Assembly: GCA_049997955.1 (NCBI GenBank)
Contig: JAEBDY010000014.1
Location: forward strand, 186,001-250,000
DNA: 64,000 bases
Origin: Umezawaea sp049997955
GTDB taxonomy: Bacteria; Actinomycetota; Actinomycetes; Mycobacteriales; Pseudonocardiaceae
Direction: 5' to 3'
The notes below the pieces were generated by a model, which saw nothing but the letters and a program-made list of their open reading frames with translations, had not been told where the DNA came from and did not search any database. How positions within the stretch are numbered: position 1 is the first letter of the stretch; the number at the start of each line of letters is the position of its first letter. Positions 33,107-40,538 of this stretch are shown here, piece after piece. The translations under genes and the position numbers were made by a program.

Positions 33107-33133
33107 ACCCCGTCCCACCACGTGAAACGGGGT
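33107..33133 (-). terminator. Hairpin after the IclR gene
   Basis: ACCCCGT pairs with ACGGGGT across a 13-nt loop, 18 bp after the IclR stop on the minus strand, followed by TTCTTGCC. A modest terminator candidate. Confidence 0.45.
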
Positions 33134-33150
33134 CCAAGATCGTCCGGTGA

Positions 33151-33933
33151 CTAGTCGGCGAAGTACCCCAGCTGCGCGGACAGCTCGGAGGCCGACGCGG
33201 TCATCGGCGTGACGATCTGCCTCACCCGTTGACGGGACAGCCGGTAGGACGGCCCGGAGGCGCTCATCGCGGCGATCACCTCGCCGCGCTGCCCGCGGAT
33301 CGGCACGGCCACCGCGTGCAGGCCGAGTTCCAGCTCCTCGTAGCAGGCCGCGAAGCCGTCGACGGCGATCCGGTCCAGCTCCACGGCCAGCTCGTCCGGC
33401 TCCACGACCGTGCGGGGCGTGTACCGGTCCAGCGGCAGGCCGAGCAGGCGCTTGCGCTCCTCGGGCGGCAGGAACGCGAGCAGCACCTTGCCGCTGGACG
33501 TGGCGTGCAGCGGCGTGCGCTGACCGATCCAGTTCTGCGCGCTGATCGCCGCGGATCCCCTGGCCTGGGTGATGTTGATGGCCACGCCCTGGTCGGCGAC
33601 CGCGATGTTGACCGTCTCGCCGAACTCGTCGGCGAGCGTCTGGCACGTCGGTTGCCCCAACTTGGTGAGGTCCATGCGCCCGGTCGCCGCGCCTGCGAGC
33701 CTGACGATGCCGAACCCGATCGCGTACTTGCCCCGTTCGCCGAGCTGCTCGACGAGCCCCCGCGCTTCCAGAACGCTGACGAGTCTCGACGCCGTGGACT
33801 TGTGCACACCCAGCTCACCAGCGATTTCGGTGATCCCCGCCTCGCCGTGCGCCAGCATCTCCAGCACGCTGATGGCTCGGTCCACGGACTGGACCTGAGC
33901 CACCGTTCCCCGATCTGCGTCCGAGTTGCTCAT
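33151..33933 (-). CDS. IclR family transcriptional regulator of glycine betaine catabolism
   Basis: 260 residues. N-terminal winged helix (VDRAISVLEMLAHGEAGITE, ELGVHKSTASRLVSVLEARG) and a C-terminal IclR effector domain (LHATSSGKVLLAFLPPEE, AVPIRGQRGEVIAAMSASGP). It lies between the dimethylglycine oxidase operon and the divergent ferredoxin/reductase genes, so it is the natural regulator of both; glycine betaine or a demethylated product is the likely effector (inference). A palindrome GTTGCTCATGGCGCAAC covers its own start codon, consistent with autoregulation. ATG 33933 is the chosen start. Confidence 0.9.
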   Translation of the reverse strand: MSNSDADRGTVAQVQSVDRAISVLEMLAHGEAGITEIAGELGVHKSTASRLVSVLEARGLVEQLGERGKYAIGFGIVRLAGAATGRMDLTKLGQPTCQTLADEFGETVNIAVADQGVAINITQARGSAAISAQNWIGQRTPLHATSSGKVLLAFLPPEERKRLLGLPLDRYTPRTVVEPDELAVELDRIAVDGFAACYEELELGLHAVAVPIRGQRGEVIAAMSASGPSYRLSRQRVRQIVTPMTASASELSAQLGYFAD

Positions 33934-33941
33934 GGCGCAAC
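33925..33941. promoter_or_regulatory. Palindrome GTTGC-N6-CGCAAC over the IclR start codon
   Basis: GTTGCTCATGGCGCAAC spans the ATG of the IclR gene. It shares the GTTGC(G) arm with sites at 32964, 33002, 34016 and 34046. Candidate autoregulatory operator. Confidence 0.5.
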
Positions 33942-34015
33942 AGTAACCACTGGGTAAACCGCCTCTGGGCCAACCAGGCGAACCCCTTGACGACGGCCCT
34001 CGCCAGCCTCACATT

Positions 34016-34051
34016 GTTGCGTTGTCCAGGTCGTGTTCTGCATCGCGCAAC
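34016..34051. promoter_or_regulatory. Inverted GTTGCG/CGCAAC pair upstream of the Rieske ferredoxin gene
   Basis: GTTGCG at 34016-34021 and CGCAAC at 34046-34051 face each other just upstream of the ferredoxin start (34063). Candidate IclR site controlling the ferredoxin/reductase unit. Confidence 0.45.
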
Positions 34052-34062
34052 GGAGGCGCCCC

Positions 34063-34380
34063 ATGATCCGCGTCTGCACCGTCACCGACCTCCCCCCTGG
34101 CGAGGCGGTCCGCATCGTTGCGCACGTGCCCGTCGCGGTGTTCAACGCCGACGGGGAACTGTTCGCGATCGACGACACCTGCAGCCACCAGGACGCCTCG
34201 CTCGCGGACGGCTGGCTGGAGGGGTGCTGGGTGGAGTGCCCGCTGCACGCGTCGTCGTTCGACCTGCGGACCGGCGTGCCGAACGGGCTGCCCGCCAAGA
34301 AGCCGGTCCGCACCTACCCGGTCGTCGTGGTGGACGACGTCGTCTACGTGAACACCGAGCTGCAGCAGGACGTGGCGTGA
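34063..34380 (+). CDS. Rieske-type [2Fe-2S] ferredoxin
   Basis: 105 residues from ATG 34063, which has GGAGGCGCCCC upstream; a longer frame to 34033 is less likely. Cluster ligands are CSHQDASL (Cys, His) and CPLHASSFDLRTG (Cys, His). It resembles ferredoxins of multicomponent Rieske oxygenases and should carry electrons from the reductase encoded next to the glycine betaine oxygenase at 28269-29387. Its stop overlaps the reductase start by GTGA, so the pair is translationally coupled and transcribed away from the oxygenase operon. Confidence 0.9.
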   Translation: MIRVCTVTDLPPGEAVRIVAHVPVAVFNADGELFAIDDTCSHQDASLADGWLEGCWVECPLHASSFDLRTGVPNGLPAKKPVRTYPVVVVDDVVYVNTELQQDVA

Positions 34381-35513
34381 GGACCATCGCGGTCATCGGC
34401 GCCTCGCTCGCCGGACTGCGCTCCGCGGAAGCGTTGCGCGCACAAGGTTTCGACGGACGGCTGGTGGTCGTCGGCGACGAGCCCCACGAACCCTACGACC
34501 GACCCCCGCTGTCCAAGGACTTCCTGCTCGGCACGGCGGACCGCGACTCGCTGGCGCTGTCCGACCCGGACTCGCTGGCCGCGCTCGACGCCGAGTGGCG
34601 ACTGGGCGTGCGCGCGGACCGGCTCGACACGACCACCCGCGAGGTCCACCTGTCCGACGGCTCGACGGTCACCGCCGACGGCGTGGTGATCGCGACCGGC
34701 GGTGCGCCCCGAACGCTGCCCGGCACGCTCTCCCTGCGGACGGTGGACGACGCCGTGGAACTGCGGGCGGCGCTCACCGGTGGCGCGGAACGACTCGTGG
34801 TGGTCGGCGCGGGGTTCATCGGCGCGGAAGTGGCGTCCACGGCCCGCAAGCTCGGCCTCGACGTGACCGTGGTGGAGGTGCTGTCCATCCCGCTCGGGCG
34901 CGTGCTCGGGCCGGAGATCGGCGCGGTGTGCGGCGAACTGCACCTGGACCACGGCGTGCGCCTGCGCTGCGGCGTCGGCGTGGACCAGGTGTCCACCTCC
35001 GGTGTCGTGCTGACCGACGGCGAGGTGCTGCCCGCCGACGTGGTCGTCGCGGGCGTCGGCGCCTACCCGGCGGTGGGCTGGCTGGACGGTTCGGGTGTGG
35101 CGGTCGGCAACGGCGTGCTGTGCGACCAGGGCGGCGTGACGAACGTGCCCGGCGTGGTCGCGGTCGGCGACGTGGCGCGGTGGAGCGGACAGCGGCACGA
35201 GCACTGGTCAAGCGCGGCCGAGCAGGCGGGCGTCGCGGTGCGGAACCTGCTCGCGGGCACGACCGTGGACGTGCACGACCGGCCCGGCTACTTCTGGTCC
35301 GACCAGTACGGCGTGCGCATCCAGTTCGTCGGCGAAACCCACCTCTACGACGAGGTCCGGTACGTCGACGGCACACCGGAGGATCGCAAGTTCGCCGCCG
35401 TCTACGTGCGCGACGACGTGGTCGTCGGAGTGGTGTCGATGAACAACGCCCGGCAGTTCACCAGGCTGCGCAGGCAACTCGGCACGGCCGCGCTGTCCAC
35501 ACCGGCACCGTGA
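34377..35513 (+). CDS. FAD-dependent ferredoxin reductase
   Basis: 378 residues from GTG 34377. A Rossmann FAD motif (IAVIGASLAGLRSAEALRAQ) and the ferredoxin-reductase signature EPYDRPPLSKDFLLG lie at the N-terminus. The second NAD motif is VVVGAGFIGAEVASTARKLG, and VPGVVAVGDVARW with a C-terminal reductase domain (FWSDQYGVRIQFVGE) follows. It should pass electrons from NAD(P)H to the Rieske ferredoxin encoded immediately upstream. An IS607-like element begins about 100 bp downstream. The choline-oxidation genes beyond that element have the same orientation and were plausibly in one unit before insertion. Confidence 0.92.
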   Translation: MRTIAVIGASLAGLRSAEALRAQGFDGRLVVVGDEPHEPYDRPPLSKDFLLGTADRDSLALSDPDSLAALDAEWRLGVRADRLDTTTREVHLSDGSTVTADGVVIATGGAPRTLPGTLSLRTVDDAVELRAALTGGAERLVVVGAGFIGAEVASTARKLGLDVTVVEVLSIPLGRVLGPEIGAVCGELHLDHGVRLRCGVGVDQVSTSGVVLTDGEVLPADVVVAGVGAYPAVGWLDGSGVAVGNGVLCDQGGVTNVPGVVAVGDVARWSGQRHEHWSSAAEQAGVAVRNLLAGTTVDVHDRPGYFWSDQYGVRIQFVGETHLYDEVRYVDGTPEDRKFAAVYVRDDVVVGVVSMNNARQFTRLRRQLGTAALSTPAP

Positions 35514-35609
35514 GGCCGGCTTGACAGGATCCGGCGGCTGCGGGAACGGTGGAACGACCAGTCCATCTCGCAAGGAGGCCGCGATCTTGCGTGCGCCCCT
35601 TGATCACCG

Positions 35610-35640
35610 TTGGCTACCATTGGTTACTGCCAGCTATAAT
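35610..35640 (+). promoter_or_regulatory. tnpA/tnpB promoter, probably leaderless
   Basis: TTGGCT at 35610-35615 and TATAAT at 35635-35640 (19-bp spacer). The GTG of the tnpA fragment starts 8 bp after the -10, so transcription could begin at or next to the start codon. A perfect TATAAT stands out in this GC-rich DNA. Confidence 0.5.
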
Positions 35641-35647
35641 GCTTGTT

Positions 35648-35707
35648 GTGCAACGCATCGGCGAGTTCGCGCTGAAAGCCGGGTTCTCCAGCGAGGTGAC
35701 CGGGTGA
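35648..35707 (+). pseudogene. tnpA (IS607 serine recombinase) remnant
   Basis: A 19-codon frame, VQRIGEFALKAGFSSEVTG, then TGA. The first 13 residues match the MerR-like N-terminus of IS607 TnpA proteins (IGEFA...GxS). The frame then runs directly to a stop that overlaps the tnpB GTG by GTGA, the usual tnpA/tnpB junction. The body of the recombinase, about 180 codons, is missing, which suggests an internal deletion that joined the two ends of tnpA. Confidence 0.55.
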
Positions 35708-37197
35708 AGGTCACCAGGGTCGCGTTCTCGAAGGATCTCAACCGGGGTAAGTACGCGCAGCTGGCGGAACAGGCCCATCGACTCGGTCGTGTTCGTTGCG
35801 AGGTGTGGCAGCGGTACGGCTCGGTCAACGGAGCGGGACTGCCGGACCGGAAGATCCGTGACCGCTGGATGGAAGACGGCACCGCCATGAAGTTCGGTGT
35901 CCTGGCCAACGCTTGGAAGGAAACCGTTCGGGACGCGGTCGCGGACATCGCCGCCAACCGGGCCGCGGCGAAAGCGGCGGTTCGCAAAGCGGTCAACCGG
36001 CGAACCTCGGACCATGCTGAGCGCAAGCGGCTGTTCGCCGCGTTGAAGGCCGATTCCTGGGCCGAGGATCCGTTCTTGTCCCGGCAGATGCGGAAGCACT
36101 GGAAGCGTGGCCGCAACCGAACTCACAACCAGATCGTGGTGCGTTCCGACCAGTACCGCACCTTCACCCTGGTCGAGGACGGCGATATCTGGCTTGCGGT
36201 ACCGGGCTTGGTGCGTCGTGAATTGGTGCGTGTCCCGCTGAACACCGTGGTGGCCCCAACCGGGACGCTGCGGCTCATCCTGCGTGGCAGTCGGGTCGAG
36301 GTGCACCACCAGATCGACGCGGACGCGGTGAAGTCCTCGGCGCGGCCCGCCGGTGACCGTGAGATCGGGGTGGACAAGGGCTACACCGAGGCCCTCACCG
36401 ACTCCGACGGGCAGCATCACGGCACTGAGTTGGGCGAACTGCTGGCCTCCGAGTCGGACTACCGGAAGCTCAAGAACGCTCGCCGGGCGAAGATCCGCTC
36501 GGTCGCGGAGAAAGCCCGCGATCACGGCGATCACGCCACCGCGGAACGGATCGCCCGCAACAACCTCGGCACGATCAAGCGGGACCGGCGTTCGTCCCGG
36601 TGGCGGCAGACGGTGCGCACCACCACGTTCCGTGCGGTGCACGCTGTCGTGGACAAGGCCGCGCTGATCGCGGCGGAAGATCTCACCAAGACGTTCACCG
36701 GCCATGTTCGACGTGGCCGCGCCGTCAACCGGCGCTTGGCGGCGTGGACCAAAGGTGTCACCGCCGAGGCGCTCGCGAACGTGTCGGAGCGCAGAGGTTC
36801 TGCGCTCACGCTGGTCAACGCGGCCTACACCTCACAAGTCGTTCCGTGCTGCGGCGTCCTCGGGCGACGCGGCGGGGACCGGCTTCACTGCACCCGGTGC
36901 GGGGTGGTGTGGCAGGCGGACCACGCGGCAGCGATCAACGTCCTGCATCGAGCGGGTGACCCCGACATCACCCTGCACACCCCCTATCAGCGGGTGAAGC
37001 GCATCGTGCGGGAACGGGCCGATCGCCGACCGGATCAGACTGCCGATCCTGGACTCCAGCCCACGGTGTGGACGGAGAGCGAAACATCCGAACGATCAAC
37101 ACTGATCAACGAACAGGAAGCAGGCGAGCACCCGTGTCGAAGCTGTTCATCGACGGCCGGTGGGTCGGATCGAGTAGCGGCGCCGAACGCGAGGTGA
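35704..37197 (+). CDS. tnpB: TnpB, RNA-guided nuclease of an IS607-like element
   Basis: 497 residues from GTG 35704. The RuvC-like active site appears intact: Asp in EIGVDKGYTEAL, Glu in ALIAAEDLTKTF and Asp in WQADHAAAINVLHR. The zinc region reads TSQVVPCCGVLGRRGGD followed by LHCTRCG, so the first knuckle is an adjacent CC rather than CxxC. TnpB proteins use an omega-RNA from the element's right end to cut DNA next to a short motif. The stop lies 64 bp inside betB, so the frame probably runs past the original end of the element. With tnpA gone the element should be immobile on its own. Confidence 0.88.
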   Translation: MKVTRVAFSKDLNRGKYAQLAEQAHRLGRVRCEVWQRYGSVNGAGLPDRKIRDRWMEDGTAMKFGVLANAWKETVRDAVADIAANRAAAKAAVRKAVNRRTSDHAERKRLFAALKADSWAEDPFLSRQMRKHWKRGRNRTHNQIVVRSDQYRTFTLVEDGDIWLAVPGLVRRELVRVPLNTVVAPTGTLRLILRGSRVEVHHQIDADAVKSSARPAGDREIGVDKGYTEALTDSDGQHHGTELGELLASESDYRKLKNARRAKIRSVAEKARDHGDHATAERIARNNLGTIKRDRRSSRWRQTVRTTTFRAVHAVVDKAALIAAEDLTKTFTGHVRRGRAVNRRLAAWTKGVTAEALANVSERRGSALTLVNAAYTSQVVPCCGVLGRRGGDRLHCTRCGVVWQADHAAAINVLHRAGDPDITLHTPYQRVKRIVRERADRRPDQTADPGLQPTVWTESETSERSTLINEQEAGEHPCRSCSSTAGGSDRVAAPNAR

Positions 37198-38615
37198 TCA
37201 ACCCCTTCGACCGGAGCGTGGTCGCCACGGTCGCCGAGGGCACCGCGGCGGACGCCGCGACGGCCGTCGCCGCAGCCCGGCGCGCGTTCGACGACGGCGG
37301 CTGGACGTCCACCAGCCCCGAACACCGCGCGGCCGTGCTGAACCACGTGGCCGACCTGCTCGACCGGGCGAAGGAGGACATCGCCCGCACGGAGACCCTC
37401 GACACCGGCAAGACCCTGGTGGAGAGCCGGATCGACGTGGACGACGTGGCCGCGGTGTTCCGCTACTACGGCAACCTCGCGGGCGCGATCCACCCGCGCG
37501 TGGTGACCGGCGCGGGCCCGGACGTGATCAGCCGCGTCGACTACGACCCCGTCGGCGTGTGCGCGATGATCGCGCCGTGGAACTACCCGCTGCTCCAGGT
37601 GGCGTGGAAGATCGCGCCCGCCTTGTTGGCGGGCAACACCTTCGTCGCCAAGCCGAGTGAGATCACCCCGCTGTCGACCATCAAGCTGTTCGAGGTCCTC
37701 GCCGAGGCCGGGGTGCCCGCGGGCGTCGCGAACCTCGTGCTGGGCACCGGCCCCGAGGTGGGCTCGGTGCTCGTGGAGAGCGACGACGTCGACCTCGTCT
37801 CGTTCACCGGCAGCCTCGGCGTCGGGCAGTACATCATGCGCTCGGCCGCCACCTCCTTGAAGAAGGTGGCCCTGGAACTGGGCGGCAAGAACCCGAACAT
37901 CGTGTTCGCCGACGCCGACCTGGACACCGCGGTCGACTACGCGCTGACGGCCGCGTTCTTCCACGCGGGCCAGGTCTGCTCGTCCGGCACCCGCTTGATC
38001 GTGCAGGACTCGGTGTACGACGACTTCGTCGCCGAGGTGGCTCGGCGGGCGGACCTCGTCAAGCTGGGCAACGGTTTCGACGAGGACACCGAGAGCGGTC
38101 CGCTGGTGTCGGCCGAGCACCGCGCGAAGGTCGAGCGGTACGTGGAGATCGGCCTGGCCGAAGGGGCGCGATTGGTGGCGGGCGGCACGCGGCCGTCCGA
38201 CCCCTCCTTGCGGGACGGGTTCTTCTTCCGCCCCACCGTGTTCGCGGACTGCACCCGTGGGATGAAGCTGGTGCGGGAGGAGACGTTCGGCCCGATCATC
38301 ACCGCCGAGCGCTTCACCGACCGGCACGAGGCCGTGTTCCTGGGCAACGACACCGAGTACGGCCTGGCGGGCGGGGTCTGGTCGCAGGACTTGGAGAAGG
38401 CGCAGTGGGTCGCCAAGCGCTTGCGCCACGGCACCGTGTGGATCAACGACTTCGGGCCGTACCTGCCGCAGGCCGAGTGGGGCGGGTTCAAGCGCTCCGG
38501 CATCGGCCGCGAACTGGGCCCCAGCGGCCTGCACGAGTACTGCGAGCCGAAGCACGTCTACCAGAACCTCAAGCCCACGGCCCAGAACTGGTTCGCGAGG
38601 AGCGCCGATGCCTGA
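37134..38615 (+). CDS. betB: Betaine-aldehyde dehydrogenase
   Basis: 493 residues from GTG 37134. An NAD(P)+-dependent aldehyde dehydrogenase with all key residues: Asn150 in APWNYPLL, Glu248 in LELGGKNP and Cys282 in HAGQVCSSGTRL. It oxidises betaine aldehyde to glycine betaine. The paired GMC dehydrogenase gene overlaps its 3' end by 8 bp, supporting the betaine assignment over other aldehydes. The tnpB frame overlaps its first 64 bases. The RBS (GGAAGCAGG) is about 10 bp upstream and may be partly supplied by the IS end. Confidence 0.9.
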   Translation: MSKLFIDGRWVGSSSGAEREVINPFDRSVVATVAEGTAADAATAVAAARRAFDDGGWTSTSPEHRAAVLNHVADLLDRAKEDIARTETLDTGKTLVESRIDVDDVAAVFRYYGNLAGAIHPRVVTGAGPDVISRVDYDPVGVCAMIAPWNYPLLQVAWKIAPALLAGNTFVAKPSEITPLSTIKLFEVLAEAGVPAGVANLVLGTGPEVGSVLVESDDVDLVSFTGSLGVGQYIMRSAATSLKKVALELGGKNPNIVFADADLDTAVDYALTAAFFHAGQVCSSGTRLIVQDSVYDDFVAEVARRADLVKLGNGFDEDTESGPLVSAEHRAKVERYVEIGLAEGARLVAGGTRPSDPSLRDGFFFRPTVFADCTRGMKLVREETFGPIITAERFTDRHEAVFLGNDTEYGLAGGVWSQDLEKAQWVAKRLRHGTVWINDFGPYLPQAEWGGFKRSGIGRELGPSGLHEYCEPKHVYQNLKPTAQNWFARSADA

Positions 38616-40074
38616 GTACGACTACGTCGTCGTCGGCGGCGGCACCGCGGGCTCCGTGCTGGCGGCCAGGCTGTCCGAGGACCCCGACGTGACGGTCTGC
38701 GTCGTGGAGGGCGGCCCCAGCGACGTCGACGACCCGCGCGTGCTGGAACTGCGCAACTGGATCAACCTGCTCGGCTCGGAACTGGACTACGACTACCCCA
38801 CCGTCGAGCAGCCGCGCGGCAACTCCCACATCCGCCACTCCCGCGCCCGCGTGCTCGGCGGCTGCTCCTCGCACAACACGCTGATCAGCTTCGTCCCGTT
38901 CCCGCAGGACCTCGCTTCCTGGGGTCCCGGCTGGGACTGGGACACGTTCGGCCCGTACTACGACCGCCTGCTGAACAACATCATCCCGGTGGCGCCCGCG
39001 GACCGGAACCCGATCGCGCTGGACTTCATCGCCGCGGCCAAGGCGGCGCTGGGCGTTCCGGAGATCGACGACTTCAACGCCGGGCCGTTCGCCGAGGGCA
39101 CCGGGTTCTTCTCCGTGGCCTACCACCCGGAGAACGGCCACCGGTCCTCGGCGTCCACGGCGTACCTGCACCCGGTGCTCGGCCGCCCCAACCTGACGCT
39201 GATGCTGGAGACGTGGGCTTCCCGCGTGTCCTTCGAGGACGGTCGCGCGGTCGGCGTCGTGACGTCGGCGGGTTTCGTCTCCGCCCGCCGTGAAGTCCTG
39301 CTGTGCGCGGGCGCGATCGACACCCCGCGGCTGCTGATGCTGTCCGGCGTCGGCCGGGCCTCGGACCTGTCCGCGTTGGGCATCGACGTCGTGCACGACC
39401 TGCCCGGCGTGGGCGAGAACCTGCTGGACCACCCGGAGTCGGTGATCATCTGGGAAACCGACGGCCCGATCCCGTTGAACTCCGTGATGGACTCGGACGC
39501 GGGCCTGTTCGTCCGCCGCGACCCGTCCGATCCCCGCCCGGACCTGATGTTCCACTTCTACCAGATCCCGTTCACCGCCAACACGGAACGGCTCGGCTAC
39601 CCGGTGGTCGAGCACGGGGTGTGCATGACCCCGAACATCCCCCGCCCGCACAGCGTCGGCCGGATGTGGCTCACCAGCGCGGATCCCGCGGTCAAGCCCG
39701 CACTCGACTTCGGCTACTTCACCAACCCCGACGGGTACGACGAGCAGACGCTGGTGGACGGGTTCCGCATCGCACGGGAGATCGCGGCGCGGGAACCGCT
39801 GAAGTCGTGGCTCAAAAGGGAAATCGCACCGGGCCCGACCGTGACGTCGGACGAAGCCCTGTCGGAGTACGGGAGGCGCGCCGCGCACACGGTCTACCAC
39901 CCGGCCGGGACGTGCGCGATCGGCACCGTGGTGGACCCGTCGCTCCGCGTGCTGGGGCTCGACGGCTTGCGCGTGGTCGACGCCTCGGTGTTCCCCACGA
40001 TGCCGACCGTCAACCCGATGGTGACGGTGCTGATGATCGGCGAACGGGCAGCGGACCTGATCCGCGGCGGGTGA
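38608..40074 (+). CDS. betA: GMC family choline dehydrogenase
   Basis: 488 residues. FAD motif VVVGGGTAGSVLAARLSEDP at the N-terminus, GMC signatures RARVLGGCSSHNTLI and LCAGAIDTPRLLMLSGVG, and the C-terminal TVYHPAGTCAIGTVVDP (active-site His) and NPMVTVLMIGERAADLI. It should oxidise choline to betaine aldehyde, which BetB in the overlapping gene converts to betaine. It is shorter than E. coli BetA but normal for actinobacterial relatives; another alcohol substrate cannot be excluded. The operon ends at the hairpin 40081-40109. Confidence 0.88.
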   Translation: MPEYDYVVVGGGTAGSVLAARLSEDPDVTVCVVEGGPSDVDDPRVLELRNWINLLGSELDYDYPTVEQPRGNSHIRHSRARVLGGCSSHNTLISFVPFPQDLASWGPGWDWDTFGPYYDRLLNNIIPVAPADRNPIALDFIAAAKAALGVPEIDDFNAGPFAEGTGFFSVAYHPENGHRSSASTAYLHPVLGRPNLTLMLETWASRVSFEDGRAVGVVTSAGFVSARREVLLCAGAIDTPRLLMLSGVGRASDLSALGIDVVHDLPGVGENLLDHPESVIIWETDGPIPLNSVMDSDAGLFVRRDPSDPRPDLMFHFYQIPFTANTERLGYPVVEHGVCMTPNIPRPHSVGRMWLTSADPAVKPALDFGYFTNPDGYDEQTLVDGFRIAREIAAREPLKSWLKREIAPGPTVTSDEALSEYGRRAAHTVYHPAGTCAIGTVVDPSLRVLGLDGLRVVDASVFPTMPTVNPMVTVLMIGERAADLIRGG

Positions 40075-40080
40075 GCAGAC

Positions 40081-40109
40081 GTGGAGCTTCCCGTGCGGGG
40101 AAGCTCCAC
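40081..40109 (+). terminator. bet operon terminator
   Basis: GTGGAGCTTCCC pairs with GGGAAGCTCCAC around a short loop, 6 bp after the betA stop and before the convergent small gene. Confidence 0.75.
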
Positions 40110-40116
40110 TCACCAC

Positions 40117-40368
40117 TCAGTCGAGTACGCGGTCGTGCTGAACCCGATGGGTGTGCATGTCCTCGTGCCACCTGGACAGAGCCAGGTCGACCGAGGTCTG
40201 GAGCGTGCTCATGCGTGCCTGCATCAGGTGCATGGAGGGCGCCACGTGCGCCGTCATCTCCTGCTTGACCCACCGCACGCACGCCACCGCGCCGATCAGC
40301 ACACCCAGCAAAGCGCCGATGAAGAAGATCAGGACCGTCATCGCGACCACCCGCCCAATTCCGATCAA
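40117..40368 (-). CDS. Small single-pass membrane protein, unknown
   Basis: 83 residues with one long transmembrane helix near the N-terminus (VVAMTVLIFFIGALLGVLIG), then a basic turn and an amphipathic, His/Met-rich cytoplasmic tail (MHLMQARMSTLQTSVDLALS, then MHTHRVQHDRVLD). I recognise no family. The start could be ATG 40368 or the in-frame GTG/ATG just after. It lies convergent to betA, and its upstream region is shared with the XRE regulator gene. Confidence 0.55.
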   Translation of the reverse strand: MIGIGRVVAMTVLIFFIGALLGVLIGAVACVRWVKQEMTAHVAPSMHLMQARMSTLQTSVDLALSRWHEDMHTHRVQHDRVLD

Positions 40369-40538
40369 GCTATCCGCGATTTTTGCGGACTTGATTTTGG
40401 CCGTTCTCCTTGAATTATGCGCCCATCGACTGACCGGTCAAGTGTCGCAGAAAGTTTGACTTCATGGCCGTGAAGCCCTGCTTGATAGACTGTGGGAGAG
40501 CCTCTTGAAGATTCCACGTCGACAGGCAGGAGGGTGAA

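Larger units (their letters stand above)
35610..37133 (+). mobile_element. IS607-like element with decayed tnpA and intact tnpB (ends approximate)
   Basis: The element sits between the reductase and betB, in the same orientation. It holds a promoter with a perfect TATAAT, a tnpA fragment of 19 codons and a full-length tnpB. IS607 elements have no terminal inverted repeats, so neither end can be fixed from one copy; the left end lies somewhere in 35514-35635 and the right end between about 37030 and 37134. An orphan AAGGAGG at 35574-35580, with no gene start that fits, may belong to the interrupted host unit. Confidence 0.65.

Noticed and set aside
30537..33125. Long plus-strand frame opposite the dimethylglycine oxidase
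   Set aside because: Shadow of the GC-rich FAD/GcvT gene; composition is not protein-like and there is no start signal.
32946..33150. Riboswitch (glycine or folate-linked) upstream of the dimethylglycine oxidase operon
   Set aside because: No tandem aptamer-like conserved core or expression platform was seen; only GTTGCG half-sites and a simple hairpin are present.
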